Source: Elmis aenea (Eukaryota > Arthropoda > Insecta > Coleoptera > Elmidae). From it: a DNA stretch of 64,000 nucleotides. How positions within the stretch are numbered: the stretch's first letter is position 1; each line of letters begins with the position of its first letter. Below the pieces are notes generated by a model that was not told the DNA's origin, did no database searches, and saw nothing but the letters and a program-made list of their open reading frames with translations. Location of the stretch: positions 11,164,640-11,228,639 of the forward strand of contig OX393581.1 in assembly GCA_947652605.1 (NCBI GenBank), read 5' to 3'. The position numbers and the translations under genes are program-made. Shown piece by piece: positions 53,836-64,000 of this stretch.

Positions 53836-54747
53836 ATCTTTCTTGTTTTCAGTACTACTTTAATTATTGTTTTAAAGTGAAACTAGCAACGTCAACTTTC
53901 ATGGTTTTGTGTAATAGTAAATTGTGCGAAAATATATTCATATAAAAATTCAATTTAAAGGCAAATGAATGCGAAGGTAATTAAAAATAAATGTATAAGT
54001 ACTTAAATCTTTCATTGTTCAAAATCAATTTACGTTGTGTTTGATATTTCAGTTTAAAATTGTCAGATATTGATTTATAAATCCACTTTAATCGGTTTAG
54101 CGACTGTAATACCCATTTTGATATCGGTTAGTTTTATAGTTTAGTGTGGATATAGAAGTTTTAATTGTGTTCGAAGTTTTATTTATTGTTGTCGGACAGC
54201 TATAAATTGTTTTTAATGGATGAGAGACTCGTTACATTAGCGAATAAGAATTGCACTTAGTTGCAAGTCTTTAAGAACCTGATGAGATTATAATGTTTTA
54301 AACAAAATTTACTGACATGTTGCTCTTTAGATTGGCTCTAAAATAATCGTTCACAATGCTTACCAAAGAGAATATTTACGAATTTTTAAAACTACCTTTT
54401 CAAGTAAAAATCCACTAATACGTCTATAAGAAATAACAGAGTAGATGATGGTCTACAATAAACGAAACGTCTAGCACATTGATACGTCGCACAGAAAAAT
54501 TAAGGTTGCTTTAAGGAAGGGTTTTTAGCTGTTGATTTGTCCAACAAAAAGGAAATAAAAGAAAAAAAATGAAAATAATTCTAAACAATTTGAGCCAATA
54601 TTTTAAATTTGAATTCAGCTACAACCAAATAATTAGGTAAGGAACAAGAAAATACAAAGCCACATAAAAACGACCTAATACTGCTTTTGAAAAAACATAC
54701 CAAAAACGGGTCCAAAATTAGTCAACGCAATAGAATCGATTTATAAA
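53836..54747. other. unassigned spacer
   Basis: Nothing supported. Confidence 0.5.
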
Positions 54748-55266
54748 ATGTTGTTCAGATCATCTGAACATTTTTTCTTATTTTTTCAATATTTTAACTT
54801 AATTTCAAATACCTTTAATATTTCAATTTTAATTCAATTACTCAATTTAATATCTCACATTTTATTTCCTGCAGCGAACACACGTGCCGTAAAAATCTTA
54901 CTTTGCAATTTGCTACATGTGCGAATCGATTACCTGTCGATTTCACAATTAGTAAATTGCAAGGTAAGGCAAGGCAATACACAATCCTAAAGTCCGTTAG
55001 TAATATTTTTATGTAATTTTTAATGTATACCTGTATATCAGCAAATAATTGTGTATAAATATAGAAAATTATGTTTAATAAATTAGTACAGATTAATAGT
55101 CTTACTCATTCAACAACTACCTAAGCCACAATTATAGGGGTGTGAGGCTGCACTCCAACACTTAGACAACACACACTATTACAAGTTACCAATACCTAAG
55201 CCATAATTTTAGGGGTGTGAGGCTGCACTCCAACACACAACACACACACTTACACATCCGCACTTA

Positions 55267-56598
55267 ATAATAATAATAATAATAATAGGCTTTATTTAGT
55301 TATAAAAGAAACTATTTATACATCAATCTTTACAACTAGTACTTCAAATTAAAATTGCAGTTTTACATGGGTCTTACAACCTTCTTTAAACGCATGCAGA
55401 TTAACAGAATATTTTAATTCGTTTGGTAATTGATTAAATAATTTTAGCCCTTTGTAATAGAGCGAGTTCTGTGTACTACTTTTTTACATTTAGGCAGTCT
55501 AAAATGTTCTCTTTGTCTTGTTTCATAATCATGCTATTCTTTGTTGTATATCAGATATTTACTCATATATCCTGGCATCATATTGTTTATACATTTATAT
55601 ATTAGAACCAAAACGTTATACACTGTATTTTGCCATATATTAAGGAACCCCAACTTATTATGCATATATTCAATTTTAGTTAATTTAGAACACTGTAATA
55701 TGATACGCAAAGCTCTGTTTTGCTGCTTTTGTAATTTTTTTAGATCCCCCTCATTACTTAGAAATATTATGCTACTGCAATAATTAAACTATGGTTCTAT
55801 TATTGTATGATAGACCAATATCCTAGCTTCAAAGTTTAATTTATTCGATATTCTCCCAAAATAACTAATTTTTGCACCAACTTTTTTTACAATATAATCT
55901 ATGTTCTTTTTAAATTTTAAATGATTATCTATAATTACCCCTAGGTATTTAAACTCTTCAACTATCTCTACCTTATTATTATCTATAAATACGTTAACAT
56001 TTGACATATTGCTGAATTGTGTACTACCTATTACCATGCATTTTGTTTTAGATACATTCAACTCCAGTTTATTAGCTTATAACCAATCTGTTACTTCAAT
56101 TAAATCTTCGTTTATGACATTAACTGTTGTTTGTAAATCTTCACCTGATACCGAAATTAACGTATCATCTGCAAATAAATGCATGTCACACGATTTAACT
56201 GTCTGCGTAATGTCATTTATGTAAATATTGAATAAAACTGGACCTAAAACTGATCCTTGTGGTACACCTAACTCGTTAATAATTGCCTTTGATTCTACTT
56301 TTCCCACCCTGGTTTTTTGAAATCTGTTTGATAAATAACTTTCAAACCATTTTAGTTCATTCCCGTGGATTCCGTACATTTGTAATTTTTGCAAAAGTCT
56401 TTTTCTACAGATGGTTTCAAATGCTCGTTTCAGATCGACAAAAACTGCCAAAATTATTTTATCGTTTTCAATTTCATCTTTCCAATTTGTTAAAACTAAA
56501 TTCAATGCTGTTTCGCATGAATGCTTATGTCTAAATCCTGATTGAGAATCTGATATAGTTTTGTTACTGTTAAGAAATTCTACGAGTTGTTGTTATAT
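55267..56598 (-). mobile_element. 5'-truncated LINE with (TAA)n tail inside the solo LTR
   Basis: On the minus strand it runs from about 56598 to an (ATT/TAA)n tract at 55267-55287. The host LTR sequence continues on both sides (CATCCGCACTTA and TACAAAATACACTAC). The coding region is nearly open. Confidence 0.85.
55500..56598 (-). pseudogene. LINE reverse transcriptase, nearly intact RT domain
   Basis: From the 5' edge: SQSGFRHKHSCETALNLVLT, IILAVFVDLKRAFETICRKR, LKWFESYLSNRFQKTRVG, ELGVPQGSVLGPVLFNIYIN, DMHLFADDTLISVSG with the catalytic FADD, a stop near 56078, then KLELNVSKTKCMVIG and FKYLGVIIDNHLKFKKNID, a second stop near 55788, and QNRALRIILQC followed by KLGFLNIWQNTVYNVLVLIY. Two stops only. 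The VFVDLKRAF variant replaces the common DLSKAFD, so the catalytic Asp of RT block A appears to be kept while the FD pair is altered. The clade is uncertain (CR1/Jockey group). Confidence 0.87.
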
Positions 56599-56657
56599 AT
56601 ATACAAAATACACTACAAATTTACACCAGATCAACAGCATCTGACCGTAAACAATGT

Positions 56658-58930
56658 ATTACATATAGTACACTTATATTATACCATCTTTATGCACTGA
56701 TTATAAAATATTAATGAAAATGAGTAAATTATTGATATTACAGATACATTTCTATATAGGTAATTAGTTATTACGCTGTGCAGCAAATATTTTCCCTTTT
56801 ATATGCCTGATTCAACCCAAAAATCAATACACTGAAATACATAAAACATTTTAATGTAATAAATCATCTTCTAAACAAATTTTTTTTAAACAACTTTGAA
56901 CTTTTAACATCAAAGGACATACGCTTCGAGAATTATTTTAAAGACGTCGAGCAGTCTTACGCGAAGGTGAAAAAAGAACGCAAATAAGTTAAAATAAACC
57001 CCCGCTAACAAATACGGGGTAGATAAAGGATGTCATTAACAAAGGCTTTGTGCAACGACAAATATCCAAATAAACAGCACATTGTTACTTGAATAGAAGA
57101 AAGAAAACATTTTTTATACTGCGGCGGACTATTTAGAGAAATGTACAAAACAAAGTGTGATTTTCACACGATGTTTTTCTTGTGGGGCGCAAAGTTGTGA
57201 CTTTTCGTTTAAAAAGGCAATTGAAAATGCGTTTTTGAGTCTTCCTAAAGAATATTCTATAGAATACAACACGGGACGTTCAAAATACAAGGCTCAACGC
57301 GGGGTTCTGGCTTATCTTACAAACCATGGACTAGTTAAACCGAATTGTGTAGGTTTGTGCTAAAGTCAAATATTAAAATAAAATAAATACAGCTCTCTTA
57401 CTTCAAAAGTTACCATTAAAAAACTAAAATCATTGTTTTTTGCTTTATTTCCTCTATTTTTAGATATATCGCAAAATTATGTATATTTTACAAGAGATGA
57501 AAGTTCAGTTTTTTTCGTGAGTCGTAAATGCTATTTTTTCTACGAAATTAAAATTATATTATAGAACAAAACATGTTCTAGTGCCTAAAAGACATAAAGA
57601 AAGATTTATCGGCCTTTCCATCATTCCCCCAATCAAATGTAAATTAAATTATCTCTAATCTTTATAACTGCCTACAACCTTTCTAAAGGCATTAAAGTCA
57701 AGTGGTAATAATGCCTTTTTTTTTTGTTCTAGAAAAGAATTTTATTTTATTTGGCCTCACAAACTTTTTTCAATGTACTACAGACGTCTAAAACAGCCTT
57801 TCACAGACCTTTTCCACGACGAAATACTTCACAAATCCTGAAATTTTAACGGAAAACCTTGGTTATTTTGTAAGAAAATCCTACTCGCATAAACATGTCG
57901 CTGTAAAAGTAAGTTAAACAAAAATTACTAGATTGACACGCTGGGGTAATGTTTTGTTAAATGTGTCCAGAAATCATTTAATAGCAGTTTTTTGTATTTT
58001 TGTTTTAAATCAGTCACTAAATAAATCAATTAGATTTTTATGATCACTTACGCTGAAGCCTGCTAGATTAGCTATCACTGTAAATGGATTCCAACTCCAG
58101 GAATTGTATTCACTGGATGCTGAAAACTTTTGCAAAAGGGTTGATTGTAAGTCTTGCATGTGTCAAAATTACGTTCGAAACTTCTTCGTCTTCTTTAAAA
58201 TTCATTTTAATCAAAAATTCACGGAAAACTGAAAAAAATCAAAATTATTTCGGTCAATTGAACAAATCCAAAATTGGAACTCCTATCAAAAATGCAACTT
58301 TTCTCGTGCATTAAACATTCCATGTAATGATAAGTTTTCATTCAAAAATAAAAATTTTAATTTTTGAATTCTAAACAATCTTTCCCTATGAAGTTTTTTT
58401 GGAAAATAAGGTCACTTGTGAATCTTGTGAATATTTTTGAAATCGCTCAAATCTAGTGTCGTATGAATTTTTATGAAATCTTTTCCATCTTAAAATTAGT
58501 TTTAGGTCATGCATCAACTTTAATAAAGAATAGAAGTTTCTGATTTTTTTTTAATCAAAAACTTTTTCATTTGTGGCACACTTTTTGAATGAAGCTGTGA
58601 AGAAGATATAATGTAGTGTAAAAAATGAATAAATTAGTTGTAAAAAGGGAAAACAATCTAAAATTCGTAATTTTCTCAATTCTTTTAATTTAAATTAATG
58701 ATTTGTAATTTTTTTAATAGAAATCAAATTTTGCCCAACCCTGTTTTAAAATGAGTTAACCAATATAAGGTACCAGTGAGGACGCATATCGCTATGATAT
58801 AGCAATAAAAGCGTTGCTATAACAGTCAATTTCCTGCAAATAAAATTGCAAAAGCGAAAACTTGTGATCAACTATAAATTTTGTGCTGAACTACTCAAAT
58901 TTATTATATTATTTATACAAATCGTTGAAT
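56658..58930. other. unassigned stretch, 2.3 kb
   Basis: No recognisable motifs. A plus frame at 57157-57363 (68 codons) includes RCFSCGAQSCDFSFKKAIEN; it is too short and isolated to call. The flanks are very AT-rich. Confidence 0.45.
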
Positions 58931-59679
58931 GCTAAGATAGTTGTTCGGGGACACTAGCATTCCTCGCCTGCGGTGCACTTAACTCGTGCAAAAATGATTA
59001 ATGCGGCCTTTTTAGTTAGGTATAAACGACTTAGAAACAGTTCTTTACACGAAAATATTTCTTTGAAAAATCGCCCACAAAGTTATGTGTGTATTTTTTT
59101 CGCTCCTTACGAGTTTCCGCAGCTTAATTTACGTATTATCAGTGAGTATTGATGGTGGATGCAATGCGTAGAAAATAACTCATATTGATAACTGTATTTA
59201 CATAGCGAACGGGAGAAATTACGACTTTGATATCTGAACGTACTAAATCATTGAGGTATCGTTTTGCGGTGCGATAAACATTCAGTTCTGTTAGGAAAAT
59301 TTTGAGACTTATCGCCGCAACCCTTTCTCTTCCAAAAGTTGCACAATTTGGCAAAAAAGAAACCGAATTGTGTTTGACCAATATCTGGTGGAAGAATAAT
59401 TTTACTAAAGCGTAAAAATCCTTCCTGCAAACCATCAAAGTGTGGTTAACATCGGGCACATATGTATTATTTTATGGTAGTTTGTTACTAAAATACTTTG
59501 AAACAACGAGCGTACCTATATTTAATTTTGTTTTAACTTGGTAAACAATTAAACCAAACATTTGATTTATAACAAAATGTGTATGGTGAAGATTGTCTGT
59601 CTCGTACAAAAGTTTATAAGGTGTTTAAAACATTTTAAGTAGAGAAAGTAGAGAAGACTTAAGAATTTATATAGGACTA
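58931..59679. other. unassigned stretch with an unexplained minus frame
   Basis: The minus frame 59139-59459 (106 codons) is longer than most chance frames here, but it has no motif I recognise and has a competing frame on the same strand. I do not call it a gene. Confidence 0.35.
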
Positions 59680-60180
59680 GTAGAAATTATGTGCGAATCC
59701 ACAATAGTAGATCCCAGAAATTTAAAACAGTAGAAGTAGAACAGAGGGACACTTTAAATCACTTTTCATGATACTAATGGATAAAATATTTAAGAGGTAC
59801 AAAAAACACTAAGAAACCCTATTGGGCATAAAATAAACTAAAACCAATATCCTTAACAGAACTAGCATTTGCAAATGATGTGGTGCTATTAGCTAAAAAC
59901 GAAAAGGACGCAACATGATCTGGGGAATGGGTAGGTCCCTAGATACATAAAGAAAATACATTATGAGCATCATTATAAAAAAGACAAAGACCATGATTAT
60001 AACGAAGAATCATGTAACGGTTTCAATGCTAGACGAAGGTAGGAAAGAGCAGATATCAAATTTTAAATATTTAAAAACCATAACTGCAGAGAACGGTAAA
60101 TTGGAACAAAATCGGTGCAGCAACGAAATGTAATTAATGCTTGATAAGTAAGAGGGAGATCCTAAAAGAAACCATTAGGT
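59680..60180 (+). pseudogene. LINE fragment, same family as 9226 and 42548
   Basis: Plus strand: AGAAATTATGTGCGAA start as in the 42548 copy, then a PISLTELAFANDVVLLAKNE block (FADD box decayed to FAND) and IKKTKTMIITKNH, then SNFKYLKTITAENGKLEQ. The rest decays into frameshifts and ends near 60180. Confidence 0.8.
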
Positions 60181-60236
60181 TCTGGTAAGCCGTATTAATT
60201 TTCTTGGTACTAGAAGTGTCCTAAATCTAAAGAAAA

Positions 60237-60600
60237 TCATGTTGTGTTTCTATGCACAATGTCGAAGGCTGCATTTAAATATAGAAAAGTAAGGACAGGT
60301 TGTTCCCCTGTTCTTATCTTTTGTTCAGTGATACTACTTTTTACAAAAATATTGTCTATTGTTTGTTTATTCGTCCTGAATTGTTCTCCAATTTTATTGC
60401 CTATAGGTATAGGTACTCCCTTAATTTTCTCTCTTTTAATTTTATATATCATACATTATATTCTCCTAGATATTACTGATTGTGAGGATAAACATATAGC
60501 TCCAATTTTCTGGTCCTTTTTTATGTATAGGCACAATTAGGTTCTTTTCCAGTCCTGTAGTCTTTTGAGTGTTACATGCAGTTTTATATATTTCTACATC
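60237..60600 (-). pseudogene. LINE RT N-terminal fragment, opposite strand
   Basis: Minus strand: YKTACNTQKTTGLEKNLIVP then IHKKG, the start of LINE RT (WxxxxIVPIHKKG). Then FRTNKQTIDNIFVKSSITEQ and FLYLNAAFDIVHRN, the finger and block A regions. Stops intervene. It lies head-on against the plus-strand fragment at 59680 and ends exactly where the hAT-like repeat begins. Confidence 0.75.
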
Positions 60601-61772
60601 CAGTAGCGTAGCTAGAGTCTCCTGAATTTGCTGCCCCTCTAAATAAATAAGGGTTGCTAACTCTAGATTTTTCCAAAAGCAAGCAGAGATCAACACAAAA
60701 AAGTGAGGGGATGTTCAAACGTGTTTTAATGCAAAGTTAGATAATGTAGAGTACTTTACAATCATACAAAATTACAGTTTTACGGCAGAACCTTTTCTGA
60801 TTTTGATTTTTATAAGGTTAAAAACTTTCACCAATGGTTTCCATTTAGGAAAAGGAACACATACATAATATATGTAGAAAATTACAAAAAAGTAATAATA
60901 TAAATATAAATATAAAATTCACATAATTTCCAAATAACTAACTCCATATTTCAGCCTAAAATTTAATTTAAAAAAAAATGGACAAACGTCAGTTAATGCT
61001 AGAAATTTATATTTTTGTTGCTAAAAAGTGCTCATGAACAAAAAGCGTAAATTACTATAAATTTCTTCTTACTTAGACACGACCCCAAATAAAATATAAA
61101 TGATAAAGGAATTTATCTACGTGTCAAATTGCGCTAATTATCACCCCCTTAGGCCAGTCGCGCACGATCAATATTTTTATCACGTACTTAAAAACGACCC
61201 AACAATAACTGTATTCACATACGGGCAATGAAAAATCGTCAGTCTGTTTCTGGTGCCCTATGATGTGAAAGTTGTCTTACCACTGTTCGAAACTTTTGTA
61301 CATCTCCATTTACAAATAATTAGACGAAAGTTATTGCTATGCGACGATTGTTAATACAGAAAGGAATTTATACCTTAAATCAAGTGTTTGAAATAGAACG
61401 GAAGTAAAAAATTCATTTTACAATAGAGTTTAAAATAAATTAAATTTTTCATAACTTTATTGAATGGTTGGTACCCTATCATAAATTTTATTACTTGAAA
61501 TTTCTGTCGTTACAAGGGGGCGGGGTTTCAGTATAGCCGGATCGACTAGCCCGTTTTATCCTCTAACTTCGATAAGATTTTTTTTTTTTTTTAATGAATT
61601 TTTAAGAATTTAATAGCACTAGTGCCGGTACTGATTATTATATCTACTGATCCTTCATTACCCCCGAGATGATCATTTTTACCCCATTTGGGAAGACTAA
61701 AACGGCCTTCCCAAAAAAAAGTGCCAGCCGGGGCGGACGGCTCCCCTCGCCCCTGCCCTAACTACGCCACTG
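60601..61772. mobile_element. hAT-like dispersed repeat, complete copy
   Basis: Starts CAGTAGCGTAGCTAGAG and ends with the complement of CAGTGGCGTAGTTAGGG. Flanks TCTACATC and GAAACATG agree poorly, so no target duplication is confirmed. No coding region found. Other copies: 5480-5918, 28880-31478 (split) and 62663-63022 (cut by a mariner). The CAGTGNCG ends suggest hAT; this is tentative. Confidence 0.75.
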
Positions 61773-61985
61773 GAAACATGATGTTGTAATTATAGGGTGG
61801 TATTTAGAACTAAACGCAAAACTATATGAAAATTATTATTTAGATGTTTAAAAAAGTTTATGTAAAAACATTATTTGCATAAAACATTAACATTAACAGC
61901 TAGTTAGTTGGTTTTTATTATGCAATAACGCACCAGCGCACAAAACAGTTGCTGTACGTGATTTCTTACCCAAAAAAATGCAAAT
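61773..61985. other. unassigned short spacer
   Basis: Nothing supported. Confidence 0.5.
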
Positions 61986-62215
61986 ACGTGTGTTTCAAAA
62001 CCCGCCGCATTCACCTGATTTGGCTTCATGCTATTACTACAATTCAAATCGGCTGTGAAATGGCATCCTTATAATAACATTCCACACACCCAAACCGCTA
62101 TGAGGAAGGTAGTTGAAGCTATATAATTAATTAAACGCTGTATTAATGCTAAAAGCAACAAAATAAATGACATTTTTAAAGATTTATTCATATTAAAAGT
62201 TCTGTTCCTTCACCG
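61986..62215 (+). pseudogene. mariner transposase C-terminal remnant
   Basis: Plus strand: FQNPPHSPDLASCYYYN, the last catalytic block (expected SPDLAxxDYYLF; the Asp codon has become Tyr). Then, in the next frame, SAVKWHPYNNIPHTQTAMRK and VVEAI, LIKRCINAKSNK. Frames shift between the blocks. No terminal repeats identified. Confidence 0.7.
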
Positions 62216-62530
62216 ACAGGACGTGTAGTTCAAAATGAGCAAAATTATCAAACTACCTAAAGCGATCAACTTGACTTGTTTCATCAACTTCACCGTAATC
62301 GCTTTTGTTTTGTATCCATTAAACGTTTGTTGGTTTGTTAATTACTCCGACTTAACACATTTTGTGCGGGTAGCGCGCAAAAGTAACTGGCATGTATAGC
62401 GGGCCAAAAAAATTAGGTGGCGAAATTTTTTATTTAAATTTTTGTAACTAATACATGTTTTTTATTAAAATTGGAAAGCCTGTTCCGTACTATAATGTCG
62501 ACTGTAGAAGATATAAAGGTCTGTTCCAGC
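62216..62530. other. unassigned spacer
   Basis: Nothing supported. Confidence 0.5.
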
Positions 62531-62662
62531 ATGGCCATATACGATCCATCGAACGGTCAGGAGCATGCGTAGTATCGATATAGCGTGCTATGAGAGCCTA
62601 TAATTGTCCGCTATATCGATACTACGCATGCCCCTGACAGTTCGTTGGTCGTACATGGCCCG
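62531..62662. repeat. palindrome with arms of about 53 bp
   Basis: GGCCATATACGATCCATCGA, GTCAGGAGCATGCGTAGTAT, CGATATAGCG on the left returns inverted after a 23-bp spacer as CGCTATATCGATACTACGCA, TGCCCCTGACAGTTCGTTGG, TCGTACATGGCC. A few mismatches. It is a MITE-like hairpin and borders the hAT-like repeat at 62663. Confidence 0.88.
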
Positions 62663-63022
62663 CAGTGGCGTAGCTAGAGTTTGTGCCGCCCGGGGCGGTC
62701 CCTGAATTTGCCGCTCCTCTAAACAGAGGTTGATTACTGTTTATTATTTCAAAAGCCAGCGAAGATCGACACAAAAAAGTGGAGGGGGGTTAAATAGCGC
62801 CGCAGGCGAATTTTTTTGAATTTTAGATGTTTAAAGGTGTTTCAATTCAAAGTTAGATAATGTAGAGTACTTAACCATAATCCAAAATTACAGTTTTACG
62901 GCAGAACTTTTTCTTATTTCTATTTTTTAATCAGATCGTCCCCTACCCCCACGAAATTATTTTTAATCGGAGTTAAAACTTTCACTGATAGTTTCCATAT
63001 AGGTAAAGGAACACATACATAA
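62663..63022. mobile_element. hAT-like dispersed repeat, copy cut by a mariner
   Basis: Begins CAGTGGCGTAGCTAGAG and follows 60601-60880 (GTTAGATAATGTAGAGTACT, TTACAGTTTTACGGCAGAAC, AAAGGAACACATACATAA), then stops at the TA where the mariner starts. The DD41D mariner at 29575 sits at nearly the same place in another copy. Confidence 0.82.
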
Positions 63023-63097
63023 TACAGGGTTTGTCCCAAAAGTAGTCGGACTAATTCGACAACAAAAAATGTATTTCGTACAACGACTTAATATTCT

Positions 63098-63844
63098 TCA
63101 CTTTTGTGCATCAACACACTGCCTCCAGCGGTTCTGCCACTCTTGGTAGGCCTTCTGGAACGCGGCGACTAGAGTGCTGTTTAGTTCCTTCGTCACGGCC
63201 TGTTGTACTGCCTGGACCGTGCCGTGGCGATGTCCTTTCAGCGCCGACTTGAGGTGGGAGAAGAGGAAGAAGTCTGGGAGAGCGACAACTGGGCTGGCGG
63301 GGGCAGCGTTACCACGTTTTGTTGAGCCAGGTACTTTTCCACGACGAGCGCGATGTGGCTCGGCGCATTGTCGTGGTGAAGCTTCCAGGAATTGGCAATG
63401 TCTGGGCGGATGCGGACGATTCGTTTTCTCAGTCGCTCAAGGACTCCCACGTAGAAAATCAATTTCACGGTCTGTCCAGCTTGCACAAACTGCCTGTGAA
63501 TCACCCCCTTTGAGTCAAAAAAGACAATCAACATGGATTACATCTTTCTTGCTCATGCGAGCTTTCTTGGGGCGAGGCGAGGCGCTGGTGTCCCATTCTG
63601 AGCTTTGGCGCTTTGTGTCCGCGTCGTACTCGATTACCCACGGTTCGTCGCCAGTGACAACATTGTCTAAGAAATCTGGTTCATCACGCACACGATCGAG
63701 AAGTTCTTGACAAATCGTCACTCGGTTTGCTTTTTGATCGTCCGTCAAAACCCTCGGCACCAACATTGCACACACTTTCCTCATTGCCAAATTTTCAGTT
63801 ACATTTCGATGTAGGACGTCCTGAGCGTTCATCGTATTCAACAA
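63098..63844 (-). pseudogene. mariner transposase, C-terminal two thirds
   Basis: Minus strand: LHRNVTENLAMRKVCAMLVP (end of the HTH linker), TDDQKANRVTICQELL, NVVTGDEPWVIEYDADTKRQ with the first Asp, PRPKKARMSKKD, then after a shift MLIVFFDSKGVIHRQFVQAG, SWKLHHDNAPSHIALVVEKY with the second Asp, and PPP. Another shift, a one-base loss near 63300, separates ALPDFFLFSHLKSALKGHRH, where the third Asp is kept although SPDLA reads SPVVA. The end is WQNRWRQCVDAQK and a stop. Two frameshifts, otherwise well conserved. Confidence 0.87.
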
Positions 63845-63848
63845 GCTC

Positions 63849-64000
63849 TATTCGTTCTCGAAACAAATTGTGCCACTCAAAAACTATGAATAGTTTACAC
63901 GATTCAAAAGTGGTCGTAAGTCAGTTCAAGACGATCCTCGACCAGAAAGGCCTTCGACGTCAACTGATGACACTAACTCAGAAAATCAATGATCGATTTT
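63849..64000 (+). pseudogene. mariner transposase N-terminal part, inverted
   Basis: Plus strand: a stop, then FTRFKSGRKSVQDDPRPERP and STSTDDTNSENQ, the segment between the two HTH motifs of a mariner protein (FKxGRxSVEDDPRxGRPSTS). It faces away from the minus-strand remainder, so either the element has inverted internally or two copies meet head to head. Confidence 0.8.

Larger units (their letters stand above)
54752..56653 (+). repeat. solo LTR of the BEL/Pao-like family, split by a LINE
   Basis: ATGT precedes (54748-54751) and follows (56654-56657). It starts TGTTCAGATCATCTGAACA and ends CCGTAAACA like 43524-44030. An internal duplication of 75 bp (from CCTAAGCC at 55120 and 55195) repeats the GGGGTGTGAGGCTGCACTCC block. 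The LINE at 55267-56598 interrupts it. With one LTR and a matching target duplication, this is a recombination product of a former complete element. Confidence 0.85.
63025..64000 (-). mobile_element. mariner (DD34D type), GC-richer than its surroundings, inverted inside
   Basis: CAGGGTTTGTCCCAAAAGTA after TA (63023-63024) is the 3' terminal repeat. The transposase C-terminal two thirds lies on the minus strand (63098-63844); from about 63846 on, N-terminal sequence lies on the plus strand. The element runs off the window, so its other end is unseen. The coding part is visibly richer in G and C than the neighbouring AT-rich DNA. Confidence 0.8.

Noticed and set aside
57157..57363. 68-codon plus frame with two Cys pairs near its start
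   Set aside because: Too short for a zinc-binding call; the cysteine spacing does not continue.
59139..59459. 106-codon minus-strand frame
   Set aside because: Overlaps another minus frame, has no motif and no supporting structure; chance cannot be excluded.
59680..60600. Twin-priming inversion of one LINE
   Set aside because: The order of the two parts is the wrong way round for twin priming, as explained in the finding.
63174..63710. 178-codon plus-strand frame, one of the longer frames in the window
   Set aside because: Antisense to the mariner transposase; GC-rich antisense frames often stay open. The minus strand has the catalytic motifs.

Overview
The window looks like AT-rich intergenic or intronic DNA from an arthropod, most likely an insect. 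The support is the repeat content: Jockey-type and other LINEs, a BEL/Pao-like LTR family, many Tc1/mariner elements with TA target sites (several of the DUF4817/DD41D type), a pogo-like element with a C-terminal zinc finger, PIF/Harbinger elements with Myb/SANT or MADF fragments, hAT-type elements and Penelope-like debris. The species cannot be named from this. I found no host protein-coding gene, rRNA, tRNA or CRISPR array that I can defend. Almost every reading frame over 60 codons is a transposon fragment or a chance frame.

Layout. 0-9 kb: LINE debris on both strands and a 1.9-kb near-perfect palindrome (1997-3898) built on a DD41D mariner transposase remnant. 9-20 kb: a foldback family (B1) split by a LINE with an exact 11-bp target duplication, then a deep nest (13368-18003) in which element C1 contains mariner D, which contains Harbinger-like F, plus a separate hAT-like element E; then a pogo-like element (18632-20008). 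20-29 kb: opposed LINE fragments, a Jockey copy with a perfect target duplication, and a THAP-domain transposon carrying a hammerhead-like palindrome. 29-33 kb: the best-preserved autonomous candidate, a TA-flanked DD41D mariner (29575-31273) with a 348-codon transposase, inside a dispersed hAT-like repeat; then a broken mariner and a clean PIF/Harbinger derivative. 33-37 kb: mostly unassignable. 37-45 kb: abutting foldback elements B2/C2, a hAT inside a hAT-like element, and B3 split by a Jockey LINE, another LINE and a BEL-like LTR element. 45-64 kb: unassignable stretches broken by a Jockey copy, an 83-bp solo mariner terminus, a degraded mariner, a possible gypsy LTR/leader with a tandem-duplicated exon-like unit, a solo LTR split by a LINE, dispersed hAT-like repeats, a 130-bp palindrome, and a GC-richer mariner that runs off the window with an internal inversion.

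How the parts relate. The most coherent pattern is a set of about fifteen element ends sharing the terminal heptamer CAGGGTG/CACCCTG next to TA. Most belong to non-coding or deleted elements; one belongs to the element with a nearly complete transposase. This suggests, but does not prove, that many non-autonomous elements here were moved in trans by DD41D-type transposases. Insertion order can be read from the nests.
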